The notes: generated by a model not told the origin, from the letters alone. DNA of 13,346 bases from Cyanobium sp. (GCA_014191535.1 BJHC01000014.1:1-13346); one strand, 5' to 3'; positions 1 through 7,795 are shown, counted from the stretch's first letter. A program made the numbers and translations.

Positions 1-732
1 GTGCATTACGGCCCCTTCGGCCGCCTGCACCGGCGCGATGGCGTGCTGGTGCCCCTGCGCCGGCCGGCACCGGCCCAGCCCCAGAGCGCCAACTGGCGCC
101 AGGGGGATCGCTGCGCGGTGTTGCCAATCCGAACACACCTGCTGGGCAGCCTCGACGACCCCGCCGAGGTGCTGCGCCATTACGCCGGAGCCGTGATCCA
201 ACCCGGAGACGTGCTCACCATCGGGGAAACGCCCCTGGCCGTGATGCAGGGCCGCTACAACCATCCGGCCAACCTGGAGCCCTCGTCGCTGGCGCGGCTG
301 CTGTGCCGGGTGTTCCACCCCACCAGCTCCCTGGCCACCGCCTGCGGCCTGCAGACCCTGATCGACAACGTCGGACCGGCCCGCGTGCTCTGCGCCTGGC
401 TGCTGGGAACCGCCCTGAAGCTGGTGGGCTCGAAGGGCTGGTTCTACCGCCTGGCCGGAGAACAGGCGCGGCTGATCGACGATGTGACCGGCACCACACC
501 GCCCTACGACCAGACCATCGTGCTGGGCCCCAGCCACAGCGCCCAGGTGTGCCGTCAGCTGGCCAGCGAACTGGGGGTGGCCGTGGCCGTGGTGGATGTC
601 AACGACCTGGGGCGCGTCAAGGTGCTGGCCTCCAGCCCCGGCTGCGACGAAACCCTGCTGGAGCGTGCCCTGCGCCCGAACCCCGCCGGCAATGCCAACG
701 AGCGCACGCCCCTGGTGCTGGTTCGCCCGTAG
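1..732 (+). CDS. CofE-like protein (F420-0:gamma-glutamyl ligase family), possibly 5' incomplete
   Basis: The protein resembles the CofE family, which in methanogens and actinobacteria adds glutamate to coenzyme F420-0. Residues 68-85 carry the family-like segment PGDVLTIGETPLAVMQGR. Residues 196-209 hold VVDVNDLGRVKVL, and the C-terminus (222-243) has an NPxGNxxExTP pattern typical of this group. A GTG codon sits exactly at base 1, so the true start could lie upstream of the window; at 243 residues the protein is nonetheless close to full length for the family. It ends with TAG at 730-732, and the GNAT-like gene follows after 45 bases. Cyanobacteria are generally thought to make the deazaflavin FO but not F420, so the substrate is unknown and a ligase role is only inferred. 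The family call rests on motif recognition, not alignment. Confidence 0.65.
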   Translation: MHYGPFGRLHRRDGVLVPLRRPAPAQPQSANWRQGDRCAVLPIRTHLLGSLDDPAEVLRHYAGAVIQPGDVLTIGETPLAVMQGRYNHPANLEPSSLARLLCRVFHPTSSLATACGLQTLIDNVGPARVLCAWLLGTALKLVGSKGWFYRLAGEQARLIDDVTGTTPPYDQTIVLGPSHSAQVCRQLASELGVAVAVVDVNDLGRVKVLASSPGCDETLLERALRPNPAGNANERTPLVLVRP

Positions 733-745
733 GGCCGATCGCCAA

Positions 746-751
746 TAGCAT
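746..751 (+). promoter_or_regulatory. Candidate -10 element (TAGCAT) before the GNAT-like gene
   Basis: TAGCAT fits the TANNNT form of sigma70-type -10 boxes and lies 26 bases before the GTG start at 778, in the 45-base gap after the CofE-like gene. No clear -35 box is visible. In such GC-rich DNA the match is somewhat unlikely by chance but not compelling alone. Confidence 0.2.
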
Positions 752-777
752 GGGTTCAGGCCAGCTCTGAGCAGCCC

Positions 778-1857
778 GTGCCGTCCGCCCCAACCACGCC
801 ATCCACGCCCAGCTCCCCCAGCCGGCAAGCCGGGGGGCAGCTCAGCGTCCAGCCGTTGAAGGCGTGGCATCTGCCCCTGCTCCAGGACGGCGACTACGAC
901 GATCTGATCCCCTTGCTGCAGCGGGCCCTCCTGCTGCAGGGCCCGGAACGGCTGCTGCACAGCCTGGCGCCGCGCCCCTCCCTGGCCCCGGACGTGCTGG
1001 TGGCCCACCGCGATCCCCAGCAGCCCCTGGGGGTGGTGGTGAGTGAACGGTTCAACCGCAGCGGCAGCTGTTGGCAGTTGCAACATCTGCGCAGTGGCGC
1101 CGGCTGCCTCCAGGCCGGTGAAGCCGGTCGCATGGCCATCGAAGCGGCCCTGGTGCGCGCGGCGATCCAACGCAGCCGGGGCGCCGCCAGCTGGATTGCC
1201 ACCAGCGCCAGCGGCGACACCGTGCGCCTGGCGGCCCTGCGGCAACTGGGGTTCCAGCCCCTGCGGCGGGAGACCCTGTGGCGCTGGGAGCCCCCCGCCG
1301 ACGCCCCGCAGCTGGATCCGCAGAGCCTGCCCAGCGACCTGGAGCTCAGCCGCCTCACCCGTCGCACCGCCGCCAGCCTCTGGCAACTGGAACAGGCGGT
1401 GCTGCCCGCCCAGCTGCGCCAGCTGCTCGACCGCAGCGTCGACGATCTGCTGGATCAGAGCGAGCAGCCCAGCCTGATGCTGATGGATCGCAACCGACGC
1501 CAAGCGGTGGCGGGTGCTCGCCGGTTGCGCCAGGGGCAGCGCAACGTGCTGGAAATCGAGCTCAGCCTGCATCCCGGCTGGACGCACCTGCTGGGCCAGC
1601 CCCTGCAACTGCTGCTGGACCAGTGCGGTGCCGGCACCGACCAGGTGCTGGTGCGCTGCGACAGCCTCGATCCTGCGCGGGCCGCCTGGCTGCACCAGCT
1701 CGGCATGGCGCCGGAGGGGGAGGAGGTGCTGATGGCCCGCAGCGTCTGGCGCCGTCACGCCCCCCAGCAGACCCAGGCCATGGCCCAGCGCCTGGAGGCG
1801 GTGCTGGGGCAACTGCAACCGCGGCAACGGCCCATCCCCACCCCCCTGGGCCGCTGA
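778..1857 (+). CDS. GNAT-like N-acetyltransferase family protein with two GNAT-like lobes
   Basis: This 359-residue protein has a Pro/Ser-rich N-terminus (1-20) followed by two similar segments. Lobe one (about 72-170) runs from a strand LVAHRDPQQPLGVVV, through a helix that could sit at the acetyl-CoA site (AGEAGRMAIEAALVRAAI, 113-130), to the GNAT-like ending RLAALRQLGFQPLRRETLWRW. Lobe two (about 230-325) repeats this order: LMLMDRNRRQAVAGARRLR, then a helix, then ARAAWLHQLGMAPEGEEVLM. The classic Q/RxxGxG/A pyrophosphate loop is degenerate in both, so acetyl transfer is inferred, not shown. The start is GTG at 778. The stop at 1855-1857 directly abuts the GTG of ruvX, which implies co-transcription and probably translational coupling. 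The substrate is unknown. Confidence 0.6.
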   Translation: MPSAPTTPSTPSSPSRQAGGQLSVQPLKAWHLPLLQDGDYDDLIPLLQRALLLQGPERLLHSLAPRPSLAPDVLVAHRDPQQPLGVVVSERFNRSGSCWQLQHLRSGAGCLQAGEAGRMAIEAALVRAAIQRSRGAASWIATSASGDTVRLAALRQLGFQPLRRETLWRWEPPADAPQLDPQSLPSDLELSRLTRRTAASLWQLEQAVLPAQLRQLLDRSVDDLLDQSEQPSLMLMDRNRRQAVAGARRLRQGQRNVLEIELSLHPGWTHLLGQPLQLLLDQCGAGTDQVLVRCDSLDPARAAWLHQLGMAPEGEEVLMARSVWRRHAPQQTQAMAQRLEAVLGQLQPRQRPIPTPLGR

Positions 1858-2343
1858 GTGCCGGCGCGCGCGCCCGCCCCACGGTCGGTGCTGGCCCTCG
1901 ATGTGGGGCGTCGCCGCATCGGCCTGGCGGGTTGCGATCCCCTCGGCCTCACCGTGACGCCACTCACCGCCCTGCGGCGCGGCCGCTACGGCGCCGATCT
2001 GGAGCAGCTCCGCCCTTTGGTGCAGCAACGACGGGTGCAGGCGCTGGTGGTGGGCCTCCCCCTCGACAGTCGTCAGCAACCCACCGAGCAGGCCGAGCAC
2101 TGCCGCCGGTACGGCGAGCGGCTGGCCCGCAGCCTGGAGCTGCCCCTGGCCCTGGTGAACGAACACAGCAGCAGCTGGGCCGCCGCTGAAGCCCATGGCC
2201 TGCAGGGCGACCGCAGTGGCGCCCTCGACAGCGCCGCCGCAGCGCTGTTGCTGGAGCAATGGCTGCAGGAGGGTCCGGAACCGCTGCCGGTCGCCGCGGC
2301 GACCCCCGGCCTTGGCCAGGGGTCAGACGCCCAGGCATCCTGA
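1858..2343 (+). CDS. ruvX: RuvX / YqgF-family putative Holliday junction resolvase (pre-16S rRNA nuclease family)
   Basis: RuvX/YqgF proteins have an RNase H-like fold and are linked to Holliday junction cleavage and to 5' maturation of 16S rRNA. The 161-residue protein shows the first acidic motif ALDVGRRRIGLA (D15), the VVGLPLD segment (64-70), and the C-terminal GALDSAAAALLLEQWL helix with D124. The middle motif, usually DERLT/S, reads NEHSSSW (101-107), so the glutamate is kept while the flanking Asp and Arg are changed. A GTG start at 1858 directly follows the stop of the upstream gene, and there is no Shine-Dalgarno sequence, as expected for coupled translation. The last 25 residues (137-161) are Ala/Pro/Gly-rich and look like a disordered tail. 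The family is clear from motif order; activity is less certain because of the altered motif. Confidence 0.85.
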   Translation: MPARAPAPRSVLALDVGRRRIGLAGCDPLGLTVTPLTALRRGRYGADLEQLRPLVQQRRVQALVVGLPLDSRQQPTEQAEHCRRYGERLARSLELPLALVNEHSSSWAAAEAHGLQGDRSGALDSAAAALLLEQWLQEGPEPLPVAAATPGLGQGSDAQAS

Positions 2344-2362
2344 AGACATCTGCATCCGCCCC

Positions 2363-2929
2363 ATGAGCTCCGACACCCCCAGCAGCAACGGCTCCGGGGA
2401 TGTGCCCACCGTGCTGGTGCGCGATGCCTCCGGGCGGCAGCTGCTGTGCTTCCTCGAACAACTGATCCCCCTCGACGGTCAGGACTACGCCCTGCTCACC
2501 CCGGTGGACACCCCGGTGTGCCTGGTGAAGATCGCCGCCGATGAGGACGGCGAAGACGAAGTGATCGAAGAACTGGACCAGGCCGGCGCCATCCTCTCGG
2601 TGGCCGACGTGGTGCTGCAGGAGCACGACCTCACCCTGGTGCGCTCCGCCGTGACCCTCACCGTGAGCGGTGAACTGGAGGAGCCCGATCCGGAGGAGCT
2701 CGACGAGGACCTCGATGACGAGGACGACGAGGACAGCGACCTCTACGAAATGCTGATCCAGTTCCGCCACAACGATCAGGAATACGGCCTGTTCATCCCC
2801 CTCGATCCGTTCTTCGTGGTGGCCCGCATGGCCAATGGCGAAGGCGTGCTGGTGGAGGGTGAGGAATTCGAGCGGGTGCAACCACGGATCGAAGCCGAAC
2901 TCGATGAGCGCGAACTGGGCGACGACTGA
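2363..2929 (+). CDS. DUF3727-type acidic protein with an internal repeat
   Basis: This 188-residue soluble protein resembles the cyanobacterial/plastid DUF3727 family, whose function is unknown. Two halves look related: residues 39-59 (DGQDYALLTPVDTPVCLVKIA) and residues 137-157 (NDQEYGLFIPLDPFFVVARMA). They are separated by a strongly acidic linker with a run of Asp/Glu at about 104-127. The halves look like DUF1292/DUF3727-type small beta domains. I chose ATG at 2363 because the reading frame upstream of it overlaps the 3' end of ruvX and is rich in Arg/Cys/Pro, as expected of an out-of-frame shadow. The start is 19 bases after ruvX, and the YqeG-type gene begins 12 bases after the stop, so the gene sits within the same tight run. 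No signal peptide or membrane segment is visible. Confidence 0.75.
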   Translation: MSSDTPSSNGSGDVPTVLVRDASGRQLLCFLEQLIPLDGQDYALLTPVDTPVCLVKIAADEDGEDEVIEELDQAGAILSVADVVLQEHDLTLVRSAVTLTVSGELEEPDPEELDEDLDDEDDEDSDLYEMLIQFRHNDQEYGLFIPLDPFFVVARMANGEGVLVEGEEFERVQPRIEAELDERELGDD

Positions 2930-2941
2930 GGGCCATCAGCC

Positions 2942-3463
2942 GTGACCCGCGCCTCCCTCACTGAGCTGCTGCAACCCGACTGGGTGGCTGAGGGCACCCT
3001 GGCGGAGCTGCCCCTGGAGCAGCTGCTGGCGCGCGGAATTCGCGCCCTGGTGCTGGATGTGGACCGCACCCTGCTGCCCCATCGCGGCAGCGATCTGCCG
3101 CCGACCATGGAGCGCTGGCTGCGCCAGGCCCAGGAGCGCCTGCCCCTGCACCTGTTCAGCAACAACCCCTCCCGCAGCCGCATCGGCGGGGTGGCCACCC
3201 GGCTGGGGGTGCCCTTCACCACCAGTGCCGGCAAGCCCCGCCGTGCCCCCCTGCGCCGGGTGCTCGATGGCCTCGCCCTCCCCGCGGCCCAGGTGGCCCT
3301 GGTGGGCGATCGCGTGTTTACCGATGTGCTGGCGGGCAACCGCCTCGGCCTGTTCACCGTGTTGGTGAAGCCGGTGAACGCCGCCGGCGAACCCTGCCGC
3401 CATGACCGCTGGCAGCGGCTCGAGGTGTCGCTGGCCCGCCTGACGGGGGCACCGCTGATCTGA
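2942..3463 (+). CDS. YqeG-family HAD IIIA-type phosphatase
   Basis: This is a 173-residue HAD-superfamily hydrolase with all the expected motifs. Motif I is LDVDRTLLP (nucleophile D39, general acid D41). Motif II is LFSNNPSRSR (71-80). The conserved Lys lies in GKPRRAPLRR (K98), and motif III/IV is VGDRVFTDVLAGNRLGLFTV (D123, D128). The spacing and the DVDxTL and SNN signatures fit the YqeG/IIIA subgroup. Related yeast (Gep4) and plant (PGPP1) proteins dephosphorylate phosphatidylglycerophosphate, so a role in making phosphatidylglycerol, a thylakoid lipid, is a reasonable inference but not proven here. The GTG at 2942 is the first start in frame and lies 12 bases after the DUF3727 gene. The stop is one base from the proB ATG, which suggests an operon. 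Confidence 0.85.
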   Translation: MTRASLTELLQPDWVAEGTLAELPLEQLLARGIRALVLDVDRTLLPHRGSDLPPTMERWLRQAQERLPLHLFSNNPSRSRIGGVATRLGVPFTTSAGKPRRAPLRRVLDGLALPAAQVALVGDRVFTDVLAGNRLGLFTVLVKPVNAAGEPCRHDRWQRLEVSLARLTGAPLI

Positions 3464-3464
3464 A

Positions 3465-4532
3465 ATGGGAACCCGCAGGGTCATCAAGGTGGGCACGAGC
3501 CTGCTGCGCGGATCCCCGGAGCGCAGCACCGAAGCGGTGATTGGCGATCTGGCGGAGAGCCTCTGTGGCCTGTGGGGCCGCCAAGAACCGGTGGTGCTGG
3601 TCACCAGCGGCGCCGTGGGGCTGGGCTGTCATGCCCTCGGCCAGCGCCAACGCCCCAGCGAACTGGAGGCCCTCCAGGCCGCCGCCGCCGTGGGGCAGGG
3701 GCGGCTGATGACCCTCTACGACCAGGCCTTTGCCCGCCACGGCCGCTGCGTGGCCCAGGTGCTGCTCACCCGCAGCGACCTGGGCTCCCGCCGGCGCTAC
3801 CAGAACGCCTGCCGCACCCTCGAGCAGCTGCTGGCCTGGGGGGTGACGCCGGTGATCAACGAAAACGACACCCTGGCCACCGAGGAACTCCGCTTCGGCG
3901 ACAACGACACCCTCTCTGCCCTGGTGGCGGTGGCGGTGGAGGCCGACGAACTGGTGTTGCTCACCGACATCGACAGCCTGTACAGCGGCGATCCCCGCAG
4001 CGATGCCAATGCCCGGCCGATTGCGGTGGTGAACAGCCTCGCGGAACTGGAGGCCCTCAACGGCGCCGCCAAGGGTGGTGGGCGCTGGGGCACCGGGGGC
4101 ATGACCACCAAACTGGCCGCCGCCCGCATCGCCACCGCCAGTGGGATCCAGGTGCGCCTGGCCGATGGCCGCGATCCACAGGTGCTGGAACGGCTGCTCG
4201 CGGGTGAAGCGCTGGGAACCCTGTTCCGCGCCAGCGACACGCCCCTCAGCAACCGCAAAGGCTGGTTGGCCCATGCCCTGGTGCCGAAGGGCTCGATCAC
4301 CATTGATGCGGGGGCCGAGCGGGCGCTGCTGCGCGAAGGGGCCTCCCTGCTGGCGGCCGGTGTGCAAGCCGTGGAGGGGGAGTTTGGCTGCCACGATCCG
4401 GTGCGGGTGCTCAGCTTCGATGGCCGTGAGCTGGCCCGGGGCCTGAGCGCCATGGCCAGCGCCGATCTGCAGCAGCGCAAGGGGCAGCGGGGCCTGGTGG
4501 TGCACCGCGATCAGCTGGTGCTGATCCCCTAG
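3465..4532 (+). CDS. proB: Glutamate 5-kinase
   Basis: ProB phosphorylates L-glutamate with ATP, the first and usually feedback-controlled step of proline synthesis. The 355-residue protein has an amino-acid-kinase domain followed by a PUA domain. Visible motifs are the N-terminal KVGTS (8-12), TSGAVGLG (47-54), INENDT (131-136), FGDND (144-148), [13 protein letters not shown] (165-177) and GTGGM (209-213). The C-terminal part from about residue 272 to 345 ([17 protein letters not shown] onward) matches a PUA domain. The length is close to E. coli ProB (367 residues). ATG at 3465 follows the previous stop by one base and has no Shine-Dalgarno sequence, suggesting translational coupling. ProA is not in this window. 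Confidence 0.95.
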   Translation: MGTRRVIKVGTSLLRGSPERSTEAVIGDLAESLCGLWGRQEPVVLVTSGAVGLGCHALGQRQRPSELEALQAAAAVGQGRLMTLYDQAFARHGRCVAQVLLTRSDLGSRRRYQNACRTLEQLLAWGVTPVINENDTLATEELRFGDNDTLSALVAVAVEADELVLLTDIDSLYSGDPRSDANARPIAVVNSLAELEALNGAAKGGGRWGTGGMTTKLAAARIATASGIQVRLADGRDPQVLERLLAGEALGTLFRASDTPLSNRKGWLAHALVPKGSITIDAGAERALLREGASLLAAGVQAVEGEFGCHDPVRVLSFDGRELARGLSAMASADLQQRKGQRGLVVHRDQLVLIP

Positions 4533-4542
4533 CCAGCGGCCC

Positions 4543-4548
4543 TACGAT
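4543..4548 (+). promoter_or_regulatory. Candidate -10 element (TACGAT) before lpxD
   Basis: TACGAT matches TANNNT and lies in the 37-base gap between proB and lpxD, 21 bases before the lpxD ATG. No recognisable -35 element is present. If real, it would give a very short leader and allow lpxD to be transcribed separately from proB. Confidence 0.22.
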
Positions 4549-4569
4549 CCGCCGAGGGATCGGGGTTCC

Positions 4570-5652
4570 ATGCGCTTCAGCGACCTGCTCAACCGCCTCA
4601 GCGAAGTGCAGGCCTGCGGCGGGCTGGAGGCCTCGGCCCTGCCCCACGACCTGGGGCAGAACCCGGAGCTGCAAACCGCCGCCGCCCTCGATCAAGCCCA
4701 GGCGGGTCAGCTCAGTTTTCTCGAATCGGGCAACGCCCTGGCCGCCGCCCTGGCCGCCAGCCAGGCGGGCGCTCTGCTGCTGCCGGCCAAGGGGGATGAG
4801 GCTGCCGCCCTGCAGGCCCAGGCCAGCGCCGCCGGCATGGCCTGGATCGCCCTGAAGGATCCGCGCCTGGGCTTCGCCGAGGCCCTCGATGCCCTGCATC
4901 CGCCCCAACCCAAGCCCCCCGGCCTTCATCCCAGCGCTGTGGTCGACCCCAGCGCCGTGGTGGGCATGGGCAGCCATGTCGGTGCCTTCAGCGTGATCGG
5001 CGCGGCGGTGCAGATCGGCGCCGGCTGCACCATCCATCCCCAGGTGGTGATCTACGACGACGTGCAGATCGGCGATGGCTGCGAACTGCATGCCGGTGCG
5101 GTGCTGCACCCCGGCTCCCGGCTGGGGCGCGGCTGCGTGGTGCACTCCAATGCGGTGGTGGGCAGTGAAGGCTTCGGCTTCGTGCCCACCGCCAGCGGCT
5201 GGCGCAAGATGCCGCAGACCGGCCTGGTGGTGCTGGAGGACGGCGTGGAGGTGGGCTGCGGCAGCACCATCGATCGCCCCTCGGTGGGCGAAACCCGCAT
5301 CGGTGCTGGCACCAAAATCGACAACCTGGTGCACGTGGGCCATGGCGTGACCACCGGCAAGGGCTGCGCCCTGGCGGCCCAGGTGGGCATCGCCGGCGGC
5401 GCACGGCTGGGCAACGGCGTGATCCTGGCGGGCCAGGTGGGCCTGGCCAACAAGGCGGTGATGGGCGACCGCTCGATCGCCTCCTCCAAATCGGGGATCC
5501 ACGGCGAAGTGGCCGCTGGCGAGGTGGTGAGCGGCTACCCCGCCATCCCCAACCGGCTGTGGCTGCGCTGCTCCGCCGCCTTCAACAAGCTGCCGGAGCT
5601 CACCAAAGCCATCCGCCAGCTGGAGAAAGGCCGCACCCCCACCGACGCGTAG
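4570..5652 (+). CDS. lpxD: UDP-3-O-(3-hydroxyacyl)glucosamine N-acyltransferase LpxD
   Basis: LpxD transfers a hydroxyacyl chain from acyl carrier protein to the amino group of UDP-3-O-acylglucosamine in lipid A synthesis. The N-terminal domain (1-115) contains the uridine-binding region with QLSFLESGN (47-55). From about 119 to 300 there are left-handed beta-helix hexapeptide repeats such as [12 protein letters not shown] and VQIGAG. The conserved SEGFGF (199-204) and [12 protein letters not shown] (234-245) segments are present, and the catalytic histidine is H258 in [10 protein letters not shown], equivalent to E. coli His239. The C-terminal helix begins after [13 protein letters not shown]. 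The length of 360 residues is slightly above E. coli (341). ATG at 4570 is preceded by a weak GGGG. Neighbours are proB and leuB; the other lipid A genes are not in the window. Confidence 0.95.
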   Translation: MRFSDLLNRLSEVQACGGLEASALPHDLGQNPELQTAAALDQAQAGQLSFLESGNALAAALAASQAGALLLPAKGDEAAALQAQASAAGMAWIALKDPRLGFAEALDALHPPQPKPPGLHPSAVVDPSAVVGMGSHVGAFSVIGAAVQIGAGCTIHPQVVIYDDVQIGDGCELHAGAVLHPGSRLGRGCVVHSNAVVGSEGFGFVPTASGWRKMPQTGLVVLEDGVEVGCGSTIDRPSVGETRIGAGTKIDNLVHVGHGVTTGKGCALAAQVGIAGGARLGNGVILAGQVGLANKAVMGDRSIASSKSGIHGEVAAGEVVSGYPAIPNRLWLRCSAAFNKLPELTKAIRQLEKGRTPTDA

Positions 5653-5680
5653 CCTCGCGGCCGGGCCACCGCCGTACACC

Positions 5681-6763
5681 ATGACCAGCTACCGGATCAC
5701 CCTGCTCCCCGGCGATGGCATCGGGCCGGAGATCACGGCGGTGGCCCGGCAGCTGCTGGATGCCGTGAGCCGGCGCCACCACTTCGAGCTCCACTACGAC
5801 GAGCAGCCCATGGGGGGCTGCGCCATCGACGCCACCGGTGAGCCGCTGCCCGCCAGCACCCTGGAGGCCTGCCGCAACGCCGATGCGGTGCTGCTGGCGG
5901 CGATCGGCTCCCCCCAATACGACAGCCTGCCCCGCGAGAAGCGCCCTGAAACGGGCCTGTTGGGACTGCGGGCTGGGCTGGGGCTGTTCGCCAACCTGCG
6001 GCCGGTGAAGATCATCCCGGCCCTGATCGACGCCTCCACCCTGAAGCGGGAGGTGATCGAGGGGGTCGACCTGCTGGTGGTGCGCGAACTCACCGGCGGG
6101 GTGTATTTCGGGACACCGAAGGGGCGTGTGGAGGCCGACGGCCGCGTGCGCGGCTTCAACACCATGGCCTACTTCGACGATGAAATCGATCGCATTGCCA
6201 AGGTGGGCTTCGAGCTGGCCCAGCAGCGCCGTGGCCGGCTCTGCAGCGTGGACAAAGCCAACGTGCTGGATGTCAGCCAGCTCTGGCGCGACCGGGTGGA
6301 GGCCCTGCACGCCGCCAGCTACAGCGGCGTGGAGCTGAGCCACATGTATGTGGACAACGCCGCCATGCAGCTGGTGCGCAACCCACGCCAATTCGACGTG
6401 CTGCTCACCAGCAACCTGTTCGGCGACATCCTCAGCGACGAGGCCGCGATGCTGAGCGGTTCGATCGGCATGCTGCCCTCCGCCTCCCTGGGCTCCAGCG
6501 GGCCGGGCCTGTTTGAGCCGATCCACGGTTCCGCCCCGGACATCGCCGGCCAGGACAAGGCCAACCCCATGGCCATGGTGCTCAGCGCCGCCATGATGCT
6601 GCGGGTGGGCTTGCAGCAGGAGGCCGCTGCCACCGACCTGGAGCAGGCGGTGGACCGGGTGCTGGCCCTCGGCGTCCGCACGGGGGATCTGATGGCCGAG
6701 GGCTGCACCCTGGTGGGGTGCCGTGCCATGGGGGATCAGCTGCTGGCGGCCCTGGAGGCCTGA
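5681..6763 (+). CDS. leuB: 3-isopropylmalate dehydrogenase
   Basis: LeuB oxidises and decarboxylates 3-isopropylmalate with NAD+ in leucine synthesis. The 360-residue protein covers the usual length with the expected motifs: [11 protein letters not shown] (8-18), [15 protein letters not shown] (96-110) with the substrate-binding arginines, [10 protein letters not shown] (135-144), SVDKANVL (189-196), and the isocitrate/isopropylmalate dehydrogenase signature [19 protein letters not shown] (245-263). [15 protein letters not shown] (276-290) forms the cofactor loop. The Arg-containing segment 96-110 favours isopropylmalate dehydrogenase over isocitrate dehydrogenase. ATG at 5681 is 28 bases after lpxD; no Shine-Dalgarno sequence is seen. 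The other leucine genes are not adjacent, which is usual in cyanobacteria. Confidence 0.95.
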   Translation: MTSYRITLLPGDGIGPEITAVARQLLDAVSRRHHFELHYDEQPMGGCAIDATGEPLPASTLEACRNADAVLLAAIGSPQYDSLPREKRPETGLLGLRAGLGLFANLRPVKIIPALIDASTLKREVIEGVDLLVVRELTGGVYFGTPKGRVEADGRVRGFNTMAYFDDEIDRIAKVGFELAQQRRGRLCSVDKANVLDVSQLWRDRVEALHAASYSGVELSHMYVDNAAMQLVRNPRQFDVLLTSNLFGDILSDEAAMLSGSIGMLPSASLGSSGPGLFEPIHGSAPDIAGQDKANPMAMVLSAAMMLRVGLQQEAAATDLEQAVDRVLALGVRTGDLMAEGCTLVGCRAMGDQLLAALEA

Positions 6764-6813
6764 GCCGGGTCCGGCGACCTGCCAAACTCCCCCCAGTTCT
6801 GCTGATCCCGCGC

Positions 6814-7713
6814 ATGTCGAAGCGTCACCCGGTTGTGTCCGTCACCGGTTCCTCCGGCGCAGGCACCAGCACCGTCAAACGGGCGTTTGAGCACATCTTC
6901 AAGCGCGAGGGCATCACCCCGGCCGTGGTGGAAGGCGACAGCTACCACCGCTACGAGCGCGGCCCCATGAAGGAGGCCATGGCCGCCGCCCTGGCCAAGG
7001 GCGAGAACTTCTCCCACTTCGGCCCCGAGGCCAACCTGTTCGACAAGCTCGAGGAGCTGTTCCGCACCTACGGCGAAACCGGCAGCGGCCAGAAGCGCTA
7101 CTACCTCCACTCGGTTGAGGAGGCCGCCGAACACAACGCCCGCCTCGGCACCAACCTGGAGCCCGGCCAGTTCACCCCCTGGGAAACCATCCCCTCAGGC
7201 ACCGACCTGCTCTTCTACGAAGGCCTGCACGGTGGCGTGAAGGGCAACGGCTACGACGTGGCGAGCCTGGCGGATCTGCTGGTGGGTGTGGTGCCGGTGG
7301 TGAACCTGGAGTGGATCCAGAAGATCGCCCGCGACAACAAGGAACGGGGCTACTCGGCGGAGGCCACCGTGGACACGATCCTGCGGCGCATGCCGGACTA
7401 CATCAACCACATCTGCCCGCAGTTCAGCCAGACGGACATCAACTTCCAGCGGGTCTCCACGGTGGACACCTCGAATCCCTTCATGATTCGTGATATCCCC
7501 ACGCCGGATGAGTCGTTCGTGATCATCCACTTCCGCAAAGGTGCCCGCGAGAAGTGGGGGATCGACTTCGCCTACCTGCTCGACATGATCCACGATTCGT
7601 TCATGTCCAGCCCCACCTCCATCGTGGTGAACGGCGGAAAAATGGGCTTCGCCATGGAGCTGATCCTCACCCCGATCATCCACCGCATGATCGAGGAGAA
7701 GAAATTCGCCTGA
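6814..7713 (+). CDS. prk: Phosphoribulokinase, class I (proteobacterial) type
   Basis: Phosphoribulokinase converts ribulose 5-phosphate and ATP to ribulose 1,5-bisphosphate for Rubisco. This 299-residue protein follows the class I pattern known from Rhodobacter, not the plant/cyanobacterial class II pattern. The P-loop is GSSGAGTST (12-20). EGDSYHRYER (40-49) gives D42, H45 and R49 at the same positions as in the Rhodobacter enzyme, and FSHFGPEANL, FYEGLHGG, WIQKIARDNKERGYS and DTSNPF follow. The only cysteine is in HICPQF, so the paired cysteines used for thioredoxin/CP12 control of class II enzymes are absent. ATG at 6814 was chosen over an upstream in-frame start at 6718, which would overlap leuB; the chosen start aligns with class I N-termini (MSKxHPVVSVTG). 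It follows leuB by 50 bases. Confidence 0.93.
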   Translation: MSKRHPVVSVTGSSGAGTSTVKRAFEHIFKREGITPAVVEGDSYHRYERGPMKEAMAAALAKGENFSHFGPEANLFDKLEELFRTYGETGSGQKRYYLHSVEEAAEHNARLGTNLEPGQFTPWETIPSGTDLLFYEGLHGGVKGNGYDVASLADLLVGVVPVVNLEWIQKIARDNKERGYSAEATVDTILRRMPDYINHICPQFSQTDINFQRVSTVDTSNPFMIRDIPTPDESFVIIHFRKGAREKWGIDFAYLLDMIHDSFMSSPTSIVVNGGKMGFAMELILTPIIHRMIEEKKFA

Positions 7714-7727
7714 AGCACGACTGCGCC

Positions 7728-7733
7728 TAACCT
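7728..7733 (+). promoter_or_regulatory. Candidate -10 element (TAACCT) after prk
   Basis: TAACCT fits TANNNT and lies early in the 82-base gap (7714-7795) between prk and the small unknown gene, 62 bases before that gene's proposed GTG. This is the longest gap in the window. I see no terminator with a T-tract for prk in it, so read-through from prk is also possible. Confidence 0.18.
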
Positions 7734-7795
7734 GAGGCACAACGGAGCCATCGGCCAGGCCCATTCCGTTCGCAGCACCACTGCCACAGGATTCC

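Noticed and set aside
1278..2189. 303-residue + strand open frame overlapping the GNAT-like gene and ruvX
   Set aside because: Arg/Pro/Ala-rich out-of-frame shadow that spans two real genes with good family support.
1964..2881. Long open frame on the - strand across ruvX and the DUF3727 gene
   Set aside because: His/Gly/Gln-rich composition typical of the antisense of GC-rich genes; the + strand genes have clear family motifs.
4921..5500. Periodic DNA repeats in lpxD considered as a repeat array
   Set aside because: The periodicity comes from the hexapeptide protein repeats of the acyltransferase; the DNA units are not conserved like a CRISPR array.
4411..5682. 423-residue open frame on the - strand opposite lpxD
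   Set aside because: It mirrors lpxD (repeats of GVH/AGA from the hexapeptide code) and has no independent motif.
7725..7738. Possible hairpin GCCT/AGGC after prk
   Set aside because: Four pairs only and no T-run; too weak to call.
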